64,000 nucleotides of DNA from an uncultured Saccharospirillaceae bacterium. GTDB lineage: Bacteria; Pseudomonadota; Gammaproteobacteria; Pseudomonadales; Oceanobacteraceae. Below the pieces are notes generated by a model. The model ran no database searches. It saw only the letters and a program-made list of their open reading frames with translations, and had not been told where the DNA came from. How positions within the stretch are numbered: the first letter of the stretch is position 1; each line of letters opens with the position of its first letter. The DNA is taken from positions 124,001-188,000 of the forward strand of contig CANMOZ010000001.1 in assembly GCA_947499545.1 (NCBI GenBank), in the 5' to 3' direction. Position numbers and translations under genes: made by a program. Positions 8,128 to 17,314 of the stretch are shown here, piece after piece.

Positions 8128-8730
8128 ATGAACAACTCATTTGCACTCCATTTATGGATCATTTTCATATCCCTGATCACTTGGGGTATTTATTGGCATT
8201 TAAGACAACTAAGACTCTTTTCTGGTACAACACCCTATAAATTGAACCAACAAAAAGGGCCTGAACGAGTAACGGCATTCTATTTCAAGCTAATCCCCAT
8301 CTTGGTTTTCATTCACTTCCTCACTTACCAATTTTTCCCTCTAACCTATTTGGAATTTTCTGAATTGAACGTTCTAAAGCATCCTTATGCTCAGCTGTTA
8401 GGACTCTTCATAATGTATTGCGCAACAGGCCTCATCATTATATCTCAAATAAATATGGGACAAGCCTGGCGCATAGGCATTGATTATTCTGACAGCACAC
8501 AACTGGTACAAAAAGGGATTTTTAATTATTCAAGGAATCCTGTTTTTATAGGCTTTATTTTATTCTTGCTAGGTTATCTTTTAGCATTACCTAATGCTGT
8601 AACTTTGACTTTATTCATTCTATGCACAGCATTGCTTCAAGTTCAGGTAGCCATTGAAGAGGCGCACTTATCTCATAGATTGGGAACACCTTATATAAAG
8701 TATTGCGAAAACGTGCGCCGATGGATTTAA
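8128..8730 (+). CDS. Isoprenylcysteine carboxyl methyltransferase-like membrane protein
   Basis: 200 aa with about five hydrophobic segments. The C-terminal half has the ICMT/PEMT signature: LVQKGIFNYSRNPVFIGFILFLLG, then a conserved EE (IEEAHL), GTPYIKYCENVRRWI at the end. Members of this superfamily bind S-adenosylmethionine in a membrane pocket and methylate small or lipid-like substrates; the bacterial substrates are mostly unknown. The start is the ATG at 8128 with AAGGAG at 8115-8120; a TTG one codon upstream is less likely. It ends 7 bp before the convergent recJ stop. Function beyond membrane methyltransferase is not assignable. Confidence 0.75.
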   Translation: MNNSFALHLWIIFISLITWGIYWHLRQLRLFSGTTPYKLNQQKGPERVTAFYFKLIPILVFIHFLTYQFFPLTYLEFSELNVLKHPYAQLLGLFIMYCATGLIIISQINMGQAWRIGIDYSDSTQLVQKGIFNYSRNPVFIGFILFLLGYLLALPNAVTLTLFILCTALLQVQVAIEEAHLSHRLGTPYIKYCENVRRWI

Positions 8731-8737
8731 CCAGCAG

Positions 8738-10423
8738 TTAAGCTGGTAGAACATGCCTGATGAGCAGTTGAACCTTTTCTCTATTCTGATAGGTATTCAC
8801 ATCCAGTTGATACACCATTCTAATGCGACCATTGGTCAATAAGCTTGCCGTATTTGCAGGTGCATTAAAGAAAAGCGCTTCAAAAGCTTTGCCTGATTTC
8901 GTCACTGTCATTTTGAGATGCTGCTGTTTCAACGGCCTATGCTCGACCACTTCGAATTCATCATCAAACATGGGTTCCGGAAATCCTTGCCCCCATGGGC
9001 TTGCCAACTTCATTGACCAAGCATTTCCGATAGACATTTCATCAGCCGCTAAACTGCCATCGGTTAAAATGGTTTGATTATAGGTCTCGTCATCAACCTG
9101 CTCTGCTACTGTTTTTTCAAACGCTACTGTAAATGCTGCCAAATCAGACTCCCGTATACTCAAGCCTGCTGCCATCGCATGTCCGCCGAACTTCTGCAAG
9201 ATATTGGGGTTCCTTTTTGCAACCAGATCCAACATATCTCGCATATGAATCCCTTTAATTGAGCGAGCTGAACCTTTAATTTCACCAGCTTGGTTACTCG
9301 GCGCAAAGGCAATGACTGGGCGATGGTATATCTCTTTCATTCGTGAAGCGACAATCCCGACTACACCCTGATGCCAACTGGGGTTATACAAGCTTAATGT
9401 TTTTGGCAGTTTGGATTGTGACAATTGAACCTTTTCTAAAATACGTTCAGCTTCTTGCTTCATATCTTGTTCAACGATACGACGCTGCTTATTAAAATCA
9501 TCCAATAAATGAGCCGCCTGTAATGCGTCTTCTATATTGGAAGCACCAAGACAAGATATCCCAACAGACATATCATCCATACGACCCGCTGCATTAAGCC
9601 TAGGTCCAAGAGCAAACCCAAAATCTTGACTGGTTAAACGTCGGTAATCTTTCCCCGACACTTGAATCAAAGCATAAATTCCTGGTCGTGCTTTACCCGC
9701 ACGAATGCGCCTTAGACCTTGCTCAACCAAGATACGATTATTCGAATCCAGTGGAACAACATCAGCCACTGTAGCTAACGCAACTAAATCTAACTCGTTA
9801 ACCAAAGATGGGCATTGAAGCTGTGGTTGTTTTTGTAACAAATAACGGCTGAAGGCTAGACATAAATAAAAGGCAACAGTACAACCTGCTGCCGCTTTGC
9901 TAGGAAAAGGACACTCAGGCTGATTTGGATTAACGATGGCCTCTGCTTTTGGCAAGCCATCTGCGGGTAAGTGGTGATCAGTAATCAACACCTTAATGCC
10001 ATTGGCTTGTGCAGCTTCAACACCTTCAAAGCTCGCAATGCCATTATCAACGGTAATAATGAGGCTTGGCTTTGCCTTATTGACAATGGCGTCGACCAAG
10101 GCAGGTGTCAATCCATACCCAAATTCAAATCGATTGGGAACCATGTAGTCAACGGCCATCCCGAGTGATTGAAAAAAACTCATACACAAAGCGGTACTGG
10201 TCGCACCATCAACGTCGGAGTCTCCAACAATTAATAATGTTTCCTGCTTTTCCCAAACTTCATACAATAATTCACAAGCGGCTTCTAGGCCTTTCAAAGT
10301 GGGCGGCAACAAGTTTTTTAGAGAAAACTGCTGCTCGCCTTCCCAACATTGTTCTCTCGCTTGATATAAACGCTCAATAAGCGAACCTGTTTCTGGCAAC
10401 GTTCTGCGTTGAATCTGCGGCAT
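8738..10423 (-). CDS. recJ: Single-stranded-DNA-specific exonuclease RecJ
   Basis: 5'-3' ssDNA exonuclease of recombination and mismatch repair. The DHH phosphoesterase core is evident: GDSDVDGATSTAL, TVDNGIAS, ITDHHLPADGLP, ATVADVVPLD, then GFALGPRLNAAGRM. The DHHA1 domain has SWHQGVVGIVASRM and KFGGHAMAAGLSI, and an OB-fold lies at the C-terminus. The frame is open to 10567, but a transcription terminator (10531-10555) sits inside that extension. The ATG at 10423 (MPQIQRR) gives 561 aa, close to the family length, so it is chosen although its Shine-Dalgarno is weak. It lies downstream of hom-thrC on the same strand, as in many gammaproteobacteria. Confidence 0.93.
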   Translation of the reverse strand: MPQIQRRTLPETGSLIERLYQAREQCWEGEQQFSLKNLLPPTLKGLEAACELLYEVWEKQETLLIVGDSDVDGATSTALCMSFFQSLGMAVDYMVPNRFEFGYGLTPALVDAIVNKAKPSLIITVDNGIASFEGVEAAQANGIKVLITDHHLPADGLPKAEAIVNPNQPECPFPSKAAAGCTVAFYLCLAFSRYLLQKQPQLQCPSLVNELDLVALATVADVVPLDSNNRILVEQGLRRIRAGKARPGIYALIQVSGKDYRRLTSQDFGFALGPRLNAAGRMDDMSVGISCLGASNIEDALQAAHLLDDFNKQRRIVEQDMKQEAERILEKVQLSQSKLPKTLSLYNPSWHQGVVGIVASRMKEIYHRPVIAFAPSNQAGEIKGSARSIKGIHMRDMLDLVAKRNPNILQKFGGHAMAAGLSIRESDLAAFTVAFEKTVAEQVDDETYNQTILTDGSLAADEMSIGNAWSMKLASPWGQGFPEPMFDDEFEVVEHRPLKQQHLKMTVTKSGKAFEALFFNAPANTASLLTNGRIRMVYQLDVNTYQNREKVQLLIRHVLPA

Positions 10424-10530
10424 AACCAATCTGTGTTCTGATGAAGATGACCCAATGAAAATACCATAAGCCACCTCTGTAAAAGTGGACTTTTTCAGTG
10501 TTTCATTGGGCCTTAATAGAGGGCCACAAA

Positions 10531-10555
10531 AAAGGTGAGCTAAAGCCCACCCTTT
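10531..10555 (-). terminator. Rho-independent terminator downstream of thrC
   Basis: On the minus strand AAAGGGTGGGC pairs with GCTCACCTTT around a TTTA loop and is followed by further T residues. It lies 64 bp after the thrC stop, ends the hom-thrC transcript, and argues that recJ starts downstream of it. Confidence 0.8.
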
Positions 10556-10618
10556 TCTTTCATTCAATGCCTATTGATCTCACTCGCACGCTTTGATGCG
10601 CATGCATTCGATATACAT

Positions 10619-12019
10619 TTAGGCTTTTTTACACTGCTTCAAGACTACGGATCGGATCGATTCAAGATCATTTCCAACGACCTCAAACCTTTCTTTTTTC
10701 TTCCGCAATGATTCAACAAGCTCAGTTTGCAAATGCTCTTTTAAACCCGCCGCTTCAATTGCTTGATCGAATTTTGCAGGGTGAGCGGTGGCCAATACAA
10801 TGATTGGGTGGCTTTGCTCCGCTTTTCGACGCGCCGCTCGAACCCCAGTGGCCGTATGAGGGTCCAGCAAATAGCCAGTTCGCTCGTAAGTATTTCGCAT
10901 CTCTTCAAGCACAAGGTCATCATTGCTGCGCTCTGCGACAAAATGCTCACGTAGCTTTTCTAAAACTTCTTCGGACAAATCAAAACCGCCCGTCGAGTTC
11001 AGTGAAGCCATACAGGCCTTCACTTCATCAGCATTTTGGTACAAATCAAAAAGAAGACGTTCAAAGTTACTGGACACCGCAATATCCATACTCGGCGCCA
11101 GAGTATGAATCAACTCTGCTTTTTCATAGCGCCCCGTCTTGAGCGTTCGATAGAGCAAATCGTTTGAATTCGTTGCGATGATGAGCTTCTTAACAGGAAG
11201 TCCCATTTTTTTGGCCAAATACCCAGCGTAGATATCGCCAAAATTCCCAGTAGGAACGGAAAAGCTCACTTTTTGGTGAGGCGCTCCCAGCCTGAGTCCA
11301 GCGTAAACATAGTACACAACCTGAGCCATTATTCTGGCCCAATTGATTGAGTTTACGGCAGCCAAATTAAGCCCTTCGGGCATAAACTCAGGTTGAGAGA
11401 ACAGTGTTTTTACCCAATGTTGGCAATCATCAAAATTACCTTCAACCGCCAAGTTCAGAACATTATCCGCATCAACCGTGGTCATCTGTAAACGCTGAAC
11501 TTCGGACACACGATTGTGTGGATGAAGAATAACGACCTGCACCCGACTGCTGTGACGACACCCTTGGATAGCAGCAGACCCCGTGTCCCCGGAGGTTGCC
11601 CCAACAATCACCACTCGCTTGTCTTTTTCTTCCAAGTAATGGTCTAACAGACGGCCTAATAACTGTAATGCAAAATCTTTAAAGGCCAACGTAGGGCCAT
11701 GAAAAAGCTCTTGAACCCACAAATTAGTATTCAGCTGGGTCAATGGCGCGATGGCTAAATGACGGAAACTCGCATAGGTTTCAGACGCAATTTGCTGAAA
11801 CACAGGGCGCTCAATAGTCCCCTTTACAAAGGGCCACATAACCTCTACCGCAAGATCGGCATAACTCAAATTTCGCCAATGTTCAAAGGTTGCTTCATCC
11901 CAAGTAGGTAAGGTTTCAGGCACATAAAGACCTCCATCGGAAGCCAGTCCTTGTAACAACACTTCATCAAAGGTTAAGCGCGGTGCATCACCGCGGGTCG
12001 AAATATACTGCATACTCAT
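10619..12019 (-). CDS. thrC: Threonine synthase
   Basis: PLP enzyme converting O-phosphohomoserine to threonine and phosphate. 466 aa, the long form found in Pseudomonas and other gammaproteobacteria. Motifs: MQYISTRG at the start, SDGGLYVPETLP, the PLP lysine at 114 in LAFKDFALQLLG, VGATSGDTGSAAIQGC, SVPTGNFGDIYAGYLAKKMGLP, and TATGVRAAR near the C-terminus. It follows hom with a 7-bp gap, so the two are co-transcribed. An ATG two codons downstream is an equally possible start. Confidence 0.96.
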   Translation of the reverse strand: MSMQYISTRGDAPRLTFDEVLLQGLASDGGLYVPETLPTWDEATFEHWRNLSYADLAVEVMWPFVKGTIERPVFQQIASETYASFRHLAIAPLTQLNTNLWVQELFHGPTLAFKDFALQLLGRLLDHYLEEKDKRVVIVGATSGDTGSAAIQGCRHSSRVQVVILHPHNRVSEVQRLQMTTVDADNVLNLAVEGNFDDCQHWVKTLFSQPEFMPEGLNLAAVNSINWARIMAQVVYYVYAGLRLGAPHQKVSFSVPTGNFGDIYAGYLAKKMGLPVKKLIIATNSNDLLYRTLKTGRYEKAELIHTLAPSMDIAVSSNFERLLFDLYQNADEVKACMASLNSTGGFDLSEEVLEKLREHFVAERSNDDLVLEEMRNTYERTGYLLDPHTATGVRAARRKAEQSHPIIVLATAHPAKFDQAIEAAGLKEHLQTELVESLRKKKERFEVVGNDLESIRSVVLKQCKKA

Positions 12020-12026
12020 GAATGAA

Positions 12027-13310
12027 TTACCCTAATTGATCCATGCGGATGACGCGTATACGGTCACGAATGTCGTCCAACGCCTCTATTTCGGCAATGG
12101 CGGCTTGCATAGTCGATTCTTTGATTTTGTGCGTCAGCATAATCACCGGAACTTGTGACTCCCCGGCCGCAGGTTCTTTTTGAATGATGGCTTCAATATT
12201 AATGCCTGCCACACTTAAGATACTGGCCACTTTTGCCAATACACCCGCTCGATCTTCTGCTCTCATACGCAAATAAAAAGCAGATTCTACCTCTGACATC
12301 GGCAGTATTTCTGGCGCTGAACTGGAAAATACTTGGTGCTCAACTGGGGCTTCTACATTTAGAGCAATATCAATCGTATCGGCCAACACGGCTGAAGCCG
12401 TGGCTTCGCTGCCCGCACCAGCGCCATAGTAAAGGGTTTCACCAACGGCATCGCCGGTGACCATCACCGCATTCATGACGCCATCGACTTTCGCGATCAT
12501 ACGATCTTTTGGAATAAGCGTTGGGTGCACACGCAGCTCAACGCCCTGATCGGTTAAACGGCTAATGCCCAGATGTTTAATGCGATAACCCAGCTCTGAG
12601 GCGTATTGAATGTCCTCCACTTCCAAACGGCTAATGCCTTCAACAAAGCAAGCATTAAAATCAAGTGGAACCCCATAAGCCAAGGAAGCCAAAATAGTTA
12701 ACTTATGAGCCGCATCAATGCCTTCAACATCAAAGGTAGGGTCTGCTTCGGCATAACCGAGCGCTTGAGCTTCTGCTAACACCTCTTCATAAGCACGGCC
12801 AGTTTCCATATTCGTTAGAATGTAATTACCCGTACCATTAATGATGCCAGCCAAGCTCTGAATCTGGTTAGCGGCCAAGCCTTCTCTCAAGGCTTTTAAT
12901 ATGGGAATACCTCCCGCGACTGCCGCTTCGTAAGCCACGCGAACGCCCTTTTTTTCTGCCGCTGCCATAATCTCTTGGCCATGAAGCGCAATCAGCGCTT
13001 TATTGGCAGTGACAACATGCTTCCCAGCATCAATTGCCGTCATCACAAGATCTTTGGCAACGTCAGTCCCGCCAATCACTTCAAGAAAAATATCGACATT
13101 GGGGTCTTTGGCAACGTCAAAAATATCACGAGAAATCTGAATCCCTTGGGTATCACATGCTGGATTATCACGACGTGCTCCAATATGTGTCAGTCTTAAG
13201 GTTCGCCCTAAACGACGATCGATATCGGCTTGATTGCGGGTCAATACATTCACCACACCACTGCCAACGGTACCTAGACCACATAAACCAAGGTTGACCG
13301 ATTTCTTCAC
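12027..13310 (-). CDS. hom: Homoserine dehydrogenase
   Basis: NAD(P)-dependent reduction of aspartate semialdehyde to homoserine, the branch point to threonine and methionine. 427 aa, monofunctional with no aspartokinase domain. The Rossmann motif GLCGLGTVGSG is at 8-18. The catalytic domain has VTANKALIALHG, GGIPILKALREGL, GIINGTGNYILT, EADPTFDVEGIDAAHKL and YYGAGAGSEATASAV. A C-terminal ACT domain (about 348-424, YLRMRAEDRAGVLAKVASIL) should sense threonine. The start is GTG with AAAGGA nine bases upstream. First gene of the hom-thrC operon. Confidence 0.96.
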   Translation of the reverse strand: MKKSVNLGLCGLGTVGSGVVNVLTRNQADIDRRLGRTLRLTHIGARRDNPACDTQGIQISRDIFDVAKDPNVDIFLEVIGGTDVAKDLVMTAIDAGKHVVTANKALIALHGQEIMAAAEKKGVRVAYEAAVAGGIPILKALREGLAANQIQSLAGIINGTGNYILTNMETGRAYEEVLAEAQALGYAEADPTFDVEGIDAAHKLTILASLAYGVPLDFNACFVEGISRLEVEDIQYASELGYRIKHLGISRLTDQGVELRVHPTLIPKDRMIAKVDGVMNAVMVTGDAVGETLYYGAGAGSEATASAVLADTIDIALNVEAPVEHQVFSSSAPEILPMSEVESAFYLRMRAEDRAGVLAKVASILSVAGINIEAIIQKEPAAGESQVPVIMLTHKIKESTMQAAIAEIEALDDIRDRIRVIRMDQLG

Positions 13311-13380
13311 GTATTTCTGTCCTTTTTCTAACGGTTACTCTTGATCGCTCACAACCAGATCCTAATGCATTACCTAGAGA

Positions 13381-14577
13381 TTAATTCTCTGAGTAATGAC
13401 CATCTTGCTTCAACATACGTTTAATACCACGAAGCGCCTGACGCGTGCGATGCTCATTTTCGATCAAGGCAAAGCGCACATGATCGTCCCCAAAATGTCC
13501 GAAACCAATGCCCGGTGATACTGCCACTTTAGCATCAGCCAGTAGCTTCTTACTGAATTCTAATGACCCCATGTCTCGATAAGGTTCTGGAATCTGTGCC
13601 CACACAAACATAGTGGCTTTTGGAGGAGTGACAGACCACCCCATTTTATTCAATCCCTCGCAAAGCACATCTCGACGATCTTTGTACATGAGTCGAATGT
13701 CTTCCACGACTTGCTGGTCACCTTCGAGCGCAGCAATGGCTGCCACTTGAATTGGTGTAAAAGTGCCATAATCCAAGTACGATTTCATACGAGCTAAAGC
13801 CTGTATCAAATCTTTATTGCCACAACAAAACCCTACTCGCCAACCCGGCATATTGTAACTCTTCGAAAGCGAGTAAAACTCAACGGCAACCTCTTTTGCA
13901 CCTGGCACTTGAAGAATCGAGGGTGCCTCGTAGCCATCAAACACAATATCCGCATAAGCTATGTCTTGCACGACCCATATTTTATGCTCTTTTGCGATCT
14001 CAATGACTTCTTCAAAAAAAGGTAAATCCACACATTGGGTAGTCGGATTACCGGGAAAGTTAAGTACCAACATTTTAGGCTTAGGCCAGGTGTTGATGAT
14101 GGCTTCTTTCAGTTCATCAAAGAAATCCCGACCAGGCACCATAGGGACATGACGAATATCAGCCCCGGCAATCACAAACCCATAAGGGTGAATAGGATAG
14201 CTGGGATTTGGCACCAGAACATTATCACCGGGCCCCAGGGTAGCCATGGCTAGGTGAGCCAAGCCTTCTTTCGAACCAATGGTCACAATGGCTTCTGATT
14301 CAGGGTCCAGCTCAACATCAAACTTACGTTGATACCAGTCACAAATGGCTTTTCGAAGCCTAGGAATACCCTTGCTCTGACTGTATCGGTGGGTGCCACC
14401 TCGTTGAGCAGCTTCTGTCATTTTATCAACGATATGCTTGGGAGTATCCTGATCAGGGTTACCCATACTCATATCCACAATATCTTCCCCTCGGGCTCGG
14501 GCGGCCTGCTTCAACTCACCAATCACATTAAACACGTAAGGTGGAAGACGGCGAATCCGAGGGAAATAGGTATCCAT
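13381..14577 (-). CDS. alaC: Class I aminotransferase, AlaC-like (glutamate-pyruvate type)
   Basis: 398-residue fold-type I PLP aminotransferase resembling AlaC/YfdZ, which makes alanine from pyruvate and glutamate. Motifs: [67 protein letters not shown], the Schiff-base lysine at 239 in [15 protein letters not shown], and [25 protein letters not shown] lies just upstream of the ATG. It is upstream of hom on the same strand with a 70-bp gap, so it may be in the same transcript; this arrangement recurs in related genomes. Confidence 0.87.
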   Translation of the reverse strand: MDTYFPRIRRLPPYVFNVIGELKQAARARGEDIVDMSMGNPDQDTPKHIVDKMTEAAQRGGTHRYSQSKGIPRLRKAICDWYQRKFDVELDPESEAIVTIGSKEGLAHLAMATLGPGDNVLVPNPSYPIHPYGFVIAGADIRHVPMVPGRDFFDELKEAIINTWPKPKMLVLNFPGNPTTQCVDLPFFEEVIEIAKEHKIWVVQDIAYADIVFDGYEAPSILQVPGAKEVAVEFYSLSKSYNMPGWRVGFCCGNKDLIQALARMKSYLDYGTFTPIQVAAIAALEGDQQVVEDIRLMYKDRRDVLCEGLNKMGWSVTPPKATMFVWAQIPEPYRDMGSLEFSKKLLADAKVAVSPGIGFGHFGDDHVRFALIENEHRTRQALRGIKRMLKQDGHYSEN

Positions 14578-14768
14578 GACGATTCCTTAGCTCGTACAAA
14601 AAACGACTGAAAAAATAAGGGTATAGGAAAAGAGGACAATAGGCGCGACGGGCCCTAAAGTCAACGCGAAGCGACTCAGAAGAATGTCATCCTTGGGAAG
14701 GATGCCTCTTCAATGAAATTCTTAAGTCTTTCTGAGCAATGACTGACGATATTCGTTGGTTCACAGCT

Positions 14769-14798
14769 ACCGAAGGCTTCAATAGGAAAACCTTCGGT
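14769..14798 (-). terminator. Hairpin downstream of ffh
   Basis: ACCGAAGG (14769-14776) pairs with CCTTCGGT (14791-14798) around a 14-nt loop, 21 bp past the ffh stop. There is no clear T tract, so efficiency is doubtful. Confidence 0.45.
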
Positions 14799-14819
14799 CT
14801 ATTCAATCCTGCGCTTTTA

Positions 14820-16211
14820 CTACTTCAAAGGAGGCATACCGGGTGGCAAGCCGCCCTGACCACCGCCTTTGAGACCGCCCATGGCACGCATCATCTTACG
14901 CATACCCCCTTTGCCGGTCACTTTTTTCATCATCTTTTGCATTTGCTTGTGCTGCTTGAGCACACGATTAACGTCCTGGATGTGGGTACCGGAGCCAGCC
15001 GCGATACGACGCTTTCTAGAGCCATTGATCTTATCAGGGAAGTGCCTTTCCATTGGCGTCATGGAGTTAATGATGGCTTCCATCTGCTTCATTTGCTTTT
15101 CAGCAAAGGCCATTTGGTCACCCATTTCACCCATTTGAGACATGCCGGGCATTTTGTCCAGCATCCCCATAAGGCCACCCATTTGCTTCATTTGCATCAA
15201 TTGATCGCGAAAATCGGCTAAATCAAAGCCCTGGCCTTTCTTGAGTTTAGCCGCCAGCTTATCCGCTTTCGTTTTATCAATTTTGCGTTCCGCTTCTTCG
15301 ATCAGGGTCAGGATATCGCCCATATCCAAAATACGAGACGCCACTCGATCAGGGTGGAAGGGTTCTAAGGCTTCAACTTTCTCCCCAACCCCCATGAACT
15401 TAATGGGCTTACCGGTCACGTGTCTTACCGATAGCGCGGCACCCCCTCGGGCATCACCATCCACTTTCGTTAGGACAACCCCTGTTAATGGCAGCGCTTC
15501 ATGGAAGGCTTTGGCCGTATTGACGGCATCTTGACCCGTCATGGCATCTACCGTAAACAGGGTTTCTGCGGGGTTGATCGCGGCGTGAAGTTCTTTGATT
15601 TCTTCCATCATGGCTTCATCAATCGCCAACCGTCCGGCGGTATCGACGATGAGTACATCGCAAAACAGCTTCTTGGCTTCCGCTATCGCTGCTGTTGCAA
15701 TGTCGATTGGCTTTTGCTCAGCTGTGGATGGAAAGAAATTGACATCCACCTCAGCAGCCAAAGTCTCAAGCTGCTTGATGGCCGCAGGACGATACACATC
15801 GGCACTGACCACCATGACTTTTTTCTTTTCGCGCTCTTTAAGGTAACGGCTGAGCTTTGCAACCGACGTCGTTTTACCCGCTCCCTGCAAGCCGGCCATC
15901 AATATAATGGCTGGGGGCTGGACGCCTAGATTCAGTCCTTCATTAGCCTCGCCCATGACTTGGCGGAGTTCTTCGTGCACAATTTTTAAAAACGCTTGCC
16001 CTGGGCTCAGGCTTTTCAAAACTTCTGACCCCACCGCACGGTTTTTCACTTGATCCGTAAAAGCTTTTACAACTGGAAGCGCCACATCCGCTTCCAATAG
16101 AGCCATGCGTACTTCTCGCATGGTGCCCTTAATGTTGTCTTCCGTCAGCTTGGCTTTACCCGAAATCGAGCGCAGCGCGGAGTTTAAGCGATCGGTTAAA
16201 CTCTCAAACAT
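14820..16211 (-). CDS. ffh: Signal recognition particle protein Ffh (SRP54)
   Basis: GTPase subunit of the signal recognition particle, which binds 4.5S RNA and delivers nascent membrane proteins to FtsY. 463 aa: helical N domain (1-85), GTPase G domain (about 95-300) with GLQGAGKTTSVAKLSRYL, DTAGRLAIDEAMM and LTKVDGDARGG, and a Met-rich M domain ending in a Gly/Pro/Met tail. The start is preceded by AGGA. It is divergent from ypjD, the usual arrangement in gammaproteobacteria. Confidence 0.97.
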   Translation of the reverse strand: MFESLTDRLNSALRSISGKAKLTEDNIKGTMREVRMALLEADVALPVVKAFTDQVKNRAVGSEVLKSLSPGQAFLKIVHEELRQVMGEANEGLNLGVQPPAIILMAGLQGAGKTTSVAKLSRYLKEREKKKVMVVSADVYRPAAIKQLETLAAEVDVNFFPSTAEQKPIDIATAAIAEAKKLFCDVLIVDTAGRLAIDEAMMEEIKELHAAINPAETLFTVDAMTGQDAVNTAKAFHEALPLTGVVLTKVDGDARGGAALSVRHVTGKPIKFMGVGEKVEALEPFHPDRVASRILDMGDILTLIEEAERKIDKTKADKLAAKLKKGQGFDLADFRDQLMQMKQMGGLMGMLDKMPGMSQMGEMGDQMAFAEKQMKQMEAIINSMTPMERHFPDKINGSRKRRIAAGSGTHIQDVNRVLKQHKQMQKMMKKVTGKGGMRKMMRAMGGLKGGGQGGLPPGMPPLK

Positions 16212-16419
16212 GCAAAGCGTCCTAAGTGTAATGTCTATAAATTAGGGCAATTATACAGAAGTTTGCCATTAATGCCGCACTCTCACACAATGAGTTCACA
16301 CTGAGTGATTGCTGTGAGCACTTCATCGCAGTACAAAGCCAAGCTATTTTGGTCAAAAAGTGAGGACAAATAAGCATTCTTAGCTTCACGATGTCAGTCC
16401 CTTATGACACACTACTACC

Positions 16420-16434
16420 TGAGAATCATTTTCA
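16420..16434. promoter_or_regulatory. Putative Fur box in front of ypjD
   Basis: TGAGAATCATTTTCA matches the 7-1-7 Fur consensus TGATAATNATTATCA at 13 of the 14 defined positions counted with the free centre (two mismatches, both internal). It ends 10 bp before the ypjD start codon, where a bound repressor would block transcription or translation initiation. Confidence 0.5.
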
Positions 16435-16444
16435 TTAGGCACAC

Positions 16445-17239
16445 ATGGATATTGTTGTATTACTCTCAATCAGCGCTGCCCTAGGGTACGGCTTAGCCGC
16501 AGGGTTACAGTGGCTAGCCCTAAAGCATCGGATGGAACGTCACCCTTGGGTAAGAGCGAGCATCGGAACTGCTTTACTGGCTCAAGCGCTTTCCATTGGG
16601 GCTAGCGCCCAACAGGTTGGCATCACCTTTGGATTTTTCCAAGTTGGCGCCATCATTACTTGGATGGTCATGCTGATCTTATGGGTCAGTGACTTTAAAC
16701 GACCGGTTGCCAGCTTGTATCTCGGGTTAGGCCCGATCGCCGCTTTAGCGATTTTGGTTCGCATTGCATTGCCGAATACACCGATGAACCTTCCTGATAC
16801 CCGGCTGTGGGTGCACATACTGTTATCATTGCTGGCCTATGGCATGCTGACGGTCGCTGCTGTCCAAGCCACCATTGTGCTTATTCAGGATCGTAGTCTG
16901 CACAGTGGGCACCCAACTTTAATGATTCGGGCTTTGCCTCCCTTGCAAACCATGGACAAGCTGCTGGTACAATTCATCCTCTTTGGTATGGGGCTGTTGA
17001 CCGTTGCCATAGCGACCGGCTTCTACTTTCTGGATGATATGTTTGCTCAGCACGTGGCCCATAAAACCATCCTTTCCCTCATCGCTTGGCTGCTCTTTAC
17101 AACGCTACTGATTGGGCGAAAATTACGGGGATGGCGCGGGGCTCTAGCCAGTAAGTGGACCTTGGCGGGATTTGCTGTTTTAATGCTGGCGTTTTTTGGG
17201 AGTAAATTCGTGCTTGAATTATTACTTAAGCGCACATAA
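16445..17239 (+). CDS. ypjD: YpjD, cytochrome c assembly (CcsA/HemX)-like inner membrane protein
   Basis: 264 aa with about eight membrane helices, in the CcsA/HemX-type family whose members carry heme or assist c-type cytochrome maturation. Visible: ALGYGLAAGLQWLALKHR at the N-terminus, a central LWVHILLSLLAYGMLTVAAVQA segment carrying the family's conserved His, and a C-terminal KTILSLIAWLLFTTLLIGRKLRGWRG segment with the W-rich tail. The gene sits between ffh (divergent) and a CorC/YfjD gene (same strand, 75 bp on), as in E. coli. The real role of YpjD is poorly defined. A Fur-box match lies just before the start codon. Confidence 0.82.
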   Translation: MDIVVLLSISAALGYGLAAGLQWLALKHRMERHPWVRASIGTALLAQALSIGASAQQVGITFGFFQVGAIITWMVMLILWVSDFKRPVASLYLGLGPIAALAILVRIALPNTPMNLPDTRLWVHILLSLLAYGMLTVAAVQATIVLIQDRSLHSGHPTLMIRALPPLQTMDKLLVQFILFGMGLLTVAIATGFYFLDDMFAQHVAHKTILSLIAWLLFTTLLIGRKLRGWRGALASKWTLAGFAVLMLAFFGSKFVLELLLKRT

Positions 17240-17314
17240 ATCCATATCTATGACCTCCCATGGCATGCACCTAATCACTATGAACTCGTTTTCTGATCTA
17301 AAGGGTCAACCGCA

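Noticed and set aside
14739-15221. 160-codon open frame on the plus strand opposite the 3' part of ffh
   Set aside because: Antisense to a clear essential gene, with a His/Leu-rich composition typical of the complement of Met-rich codons; no ribosome site.
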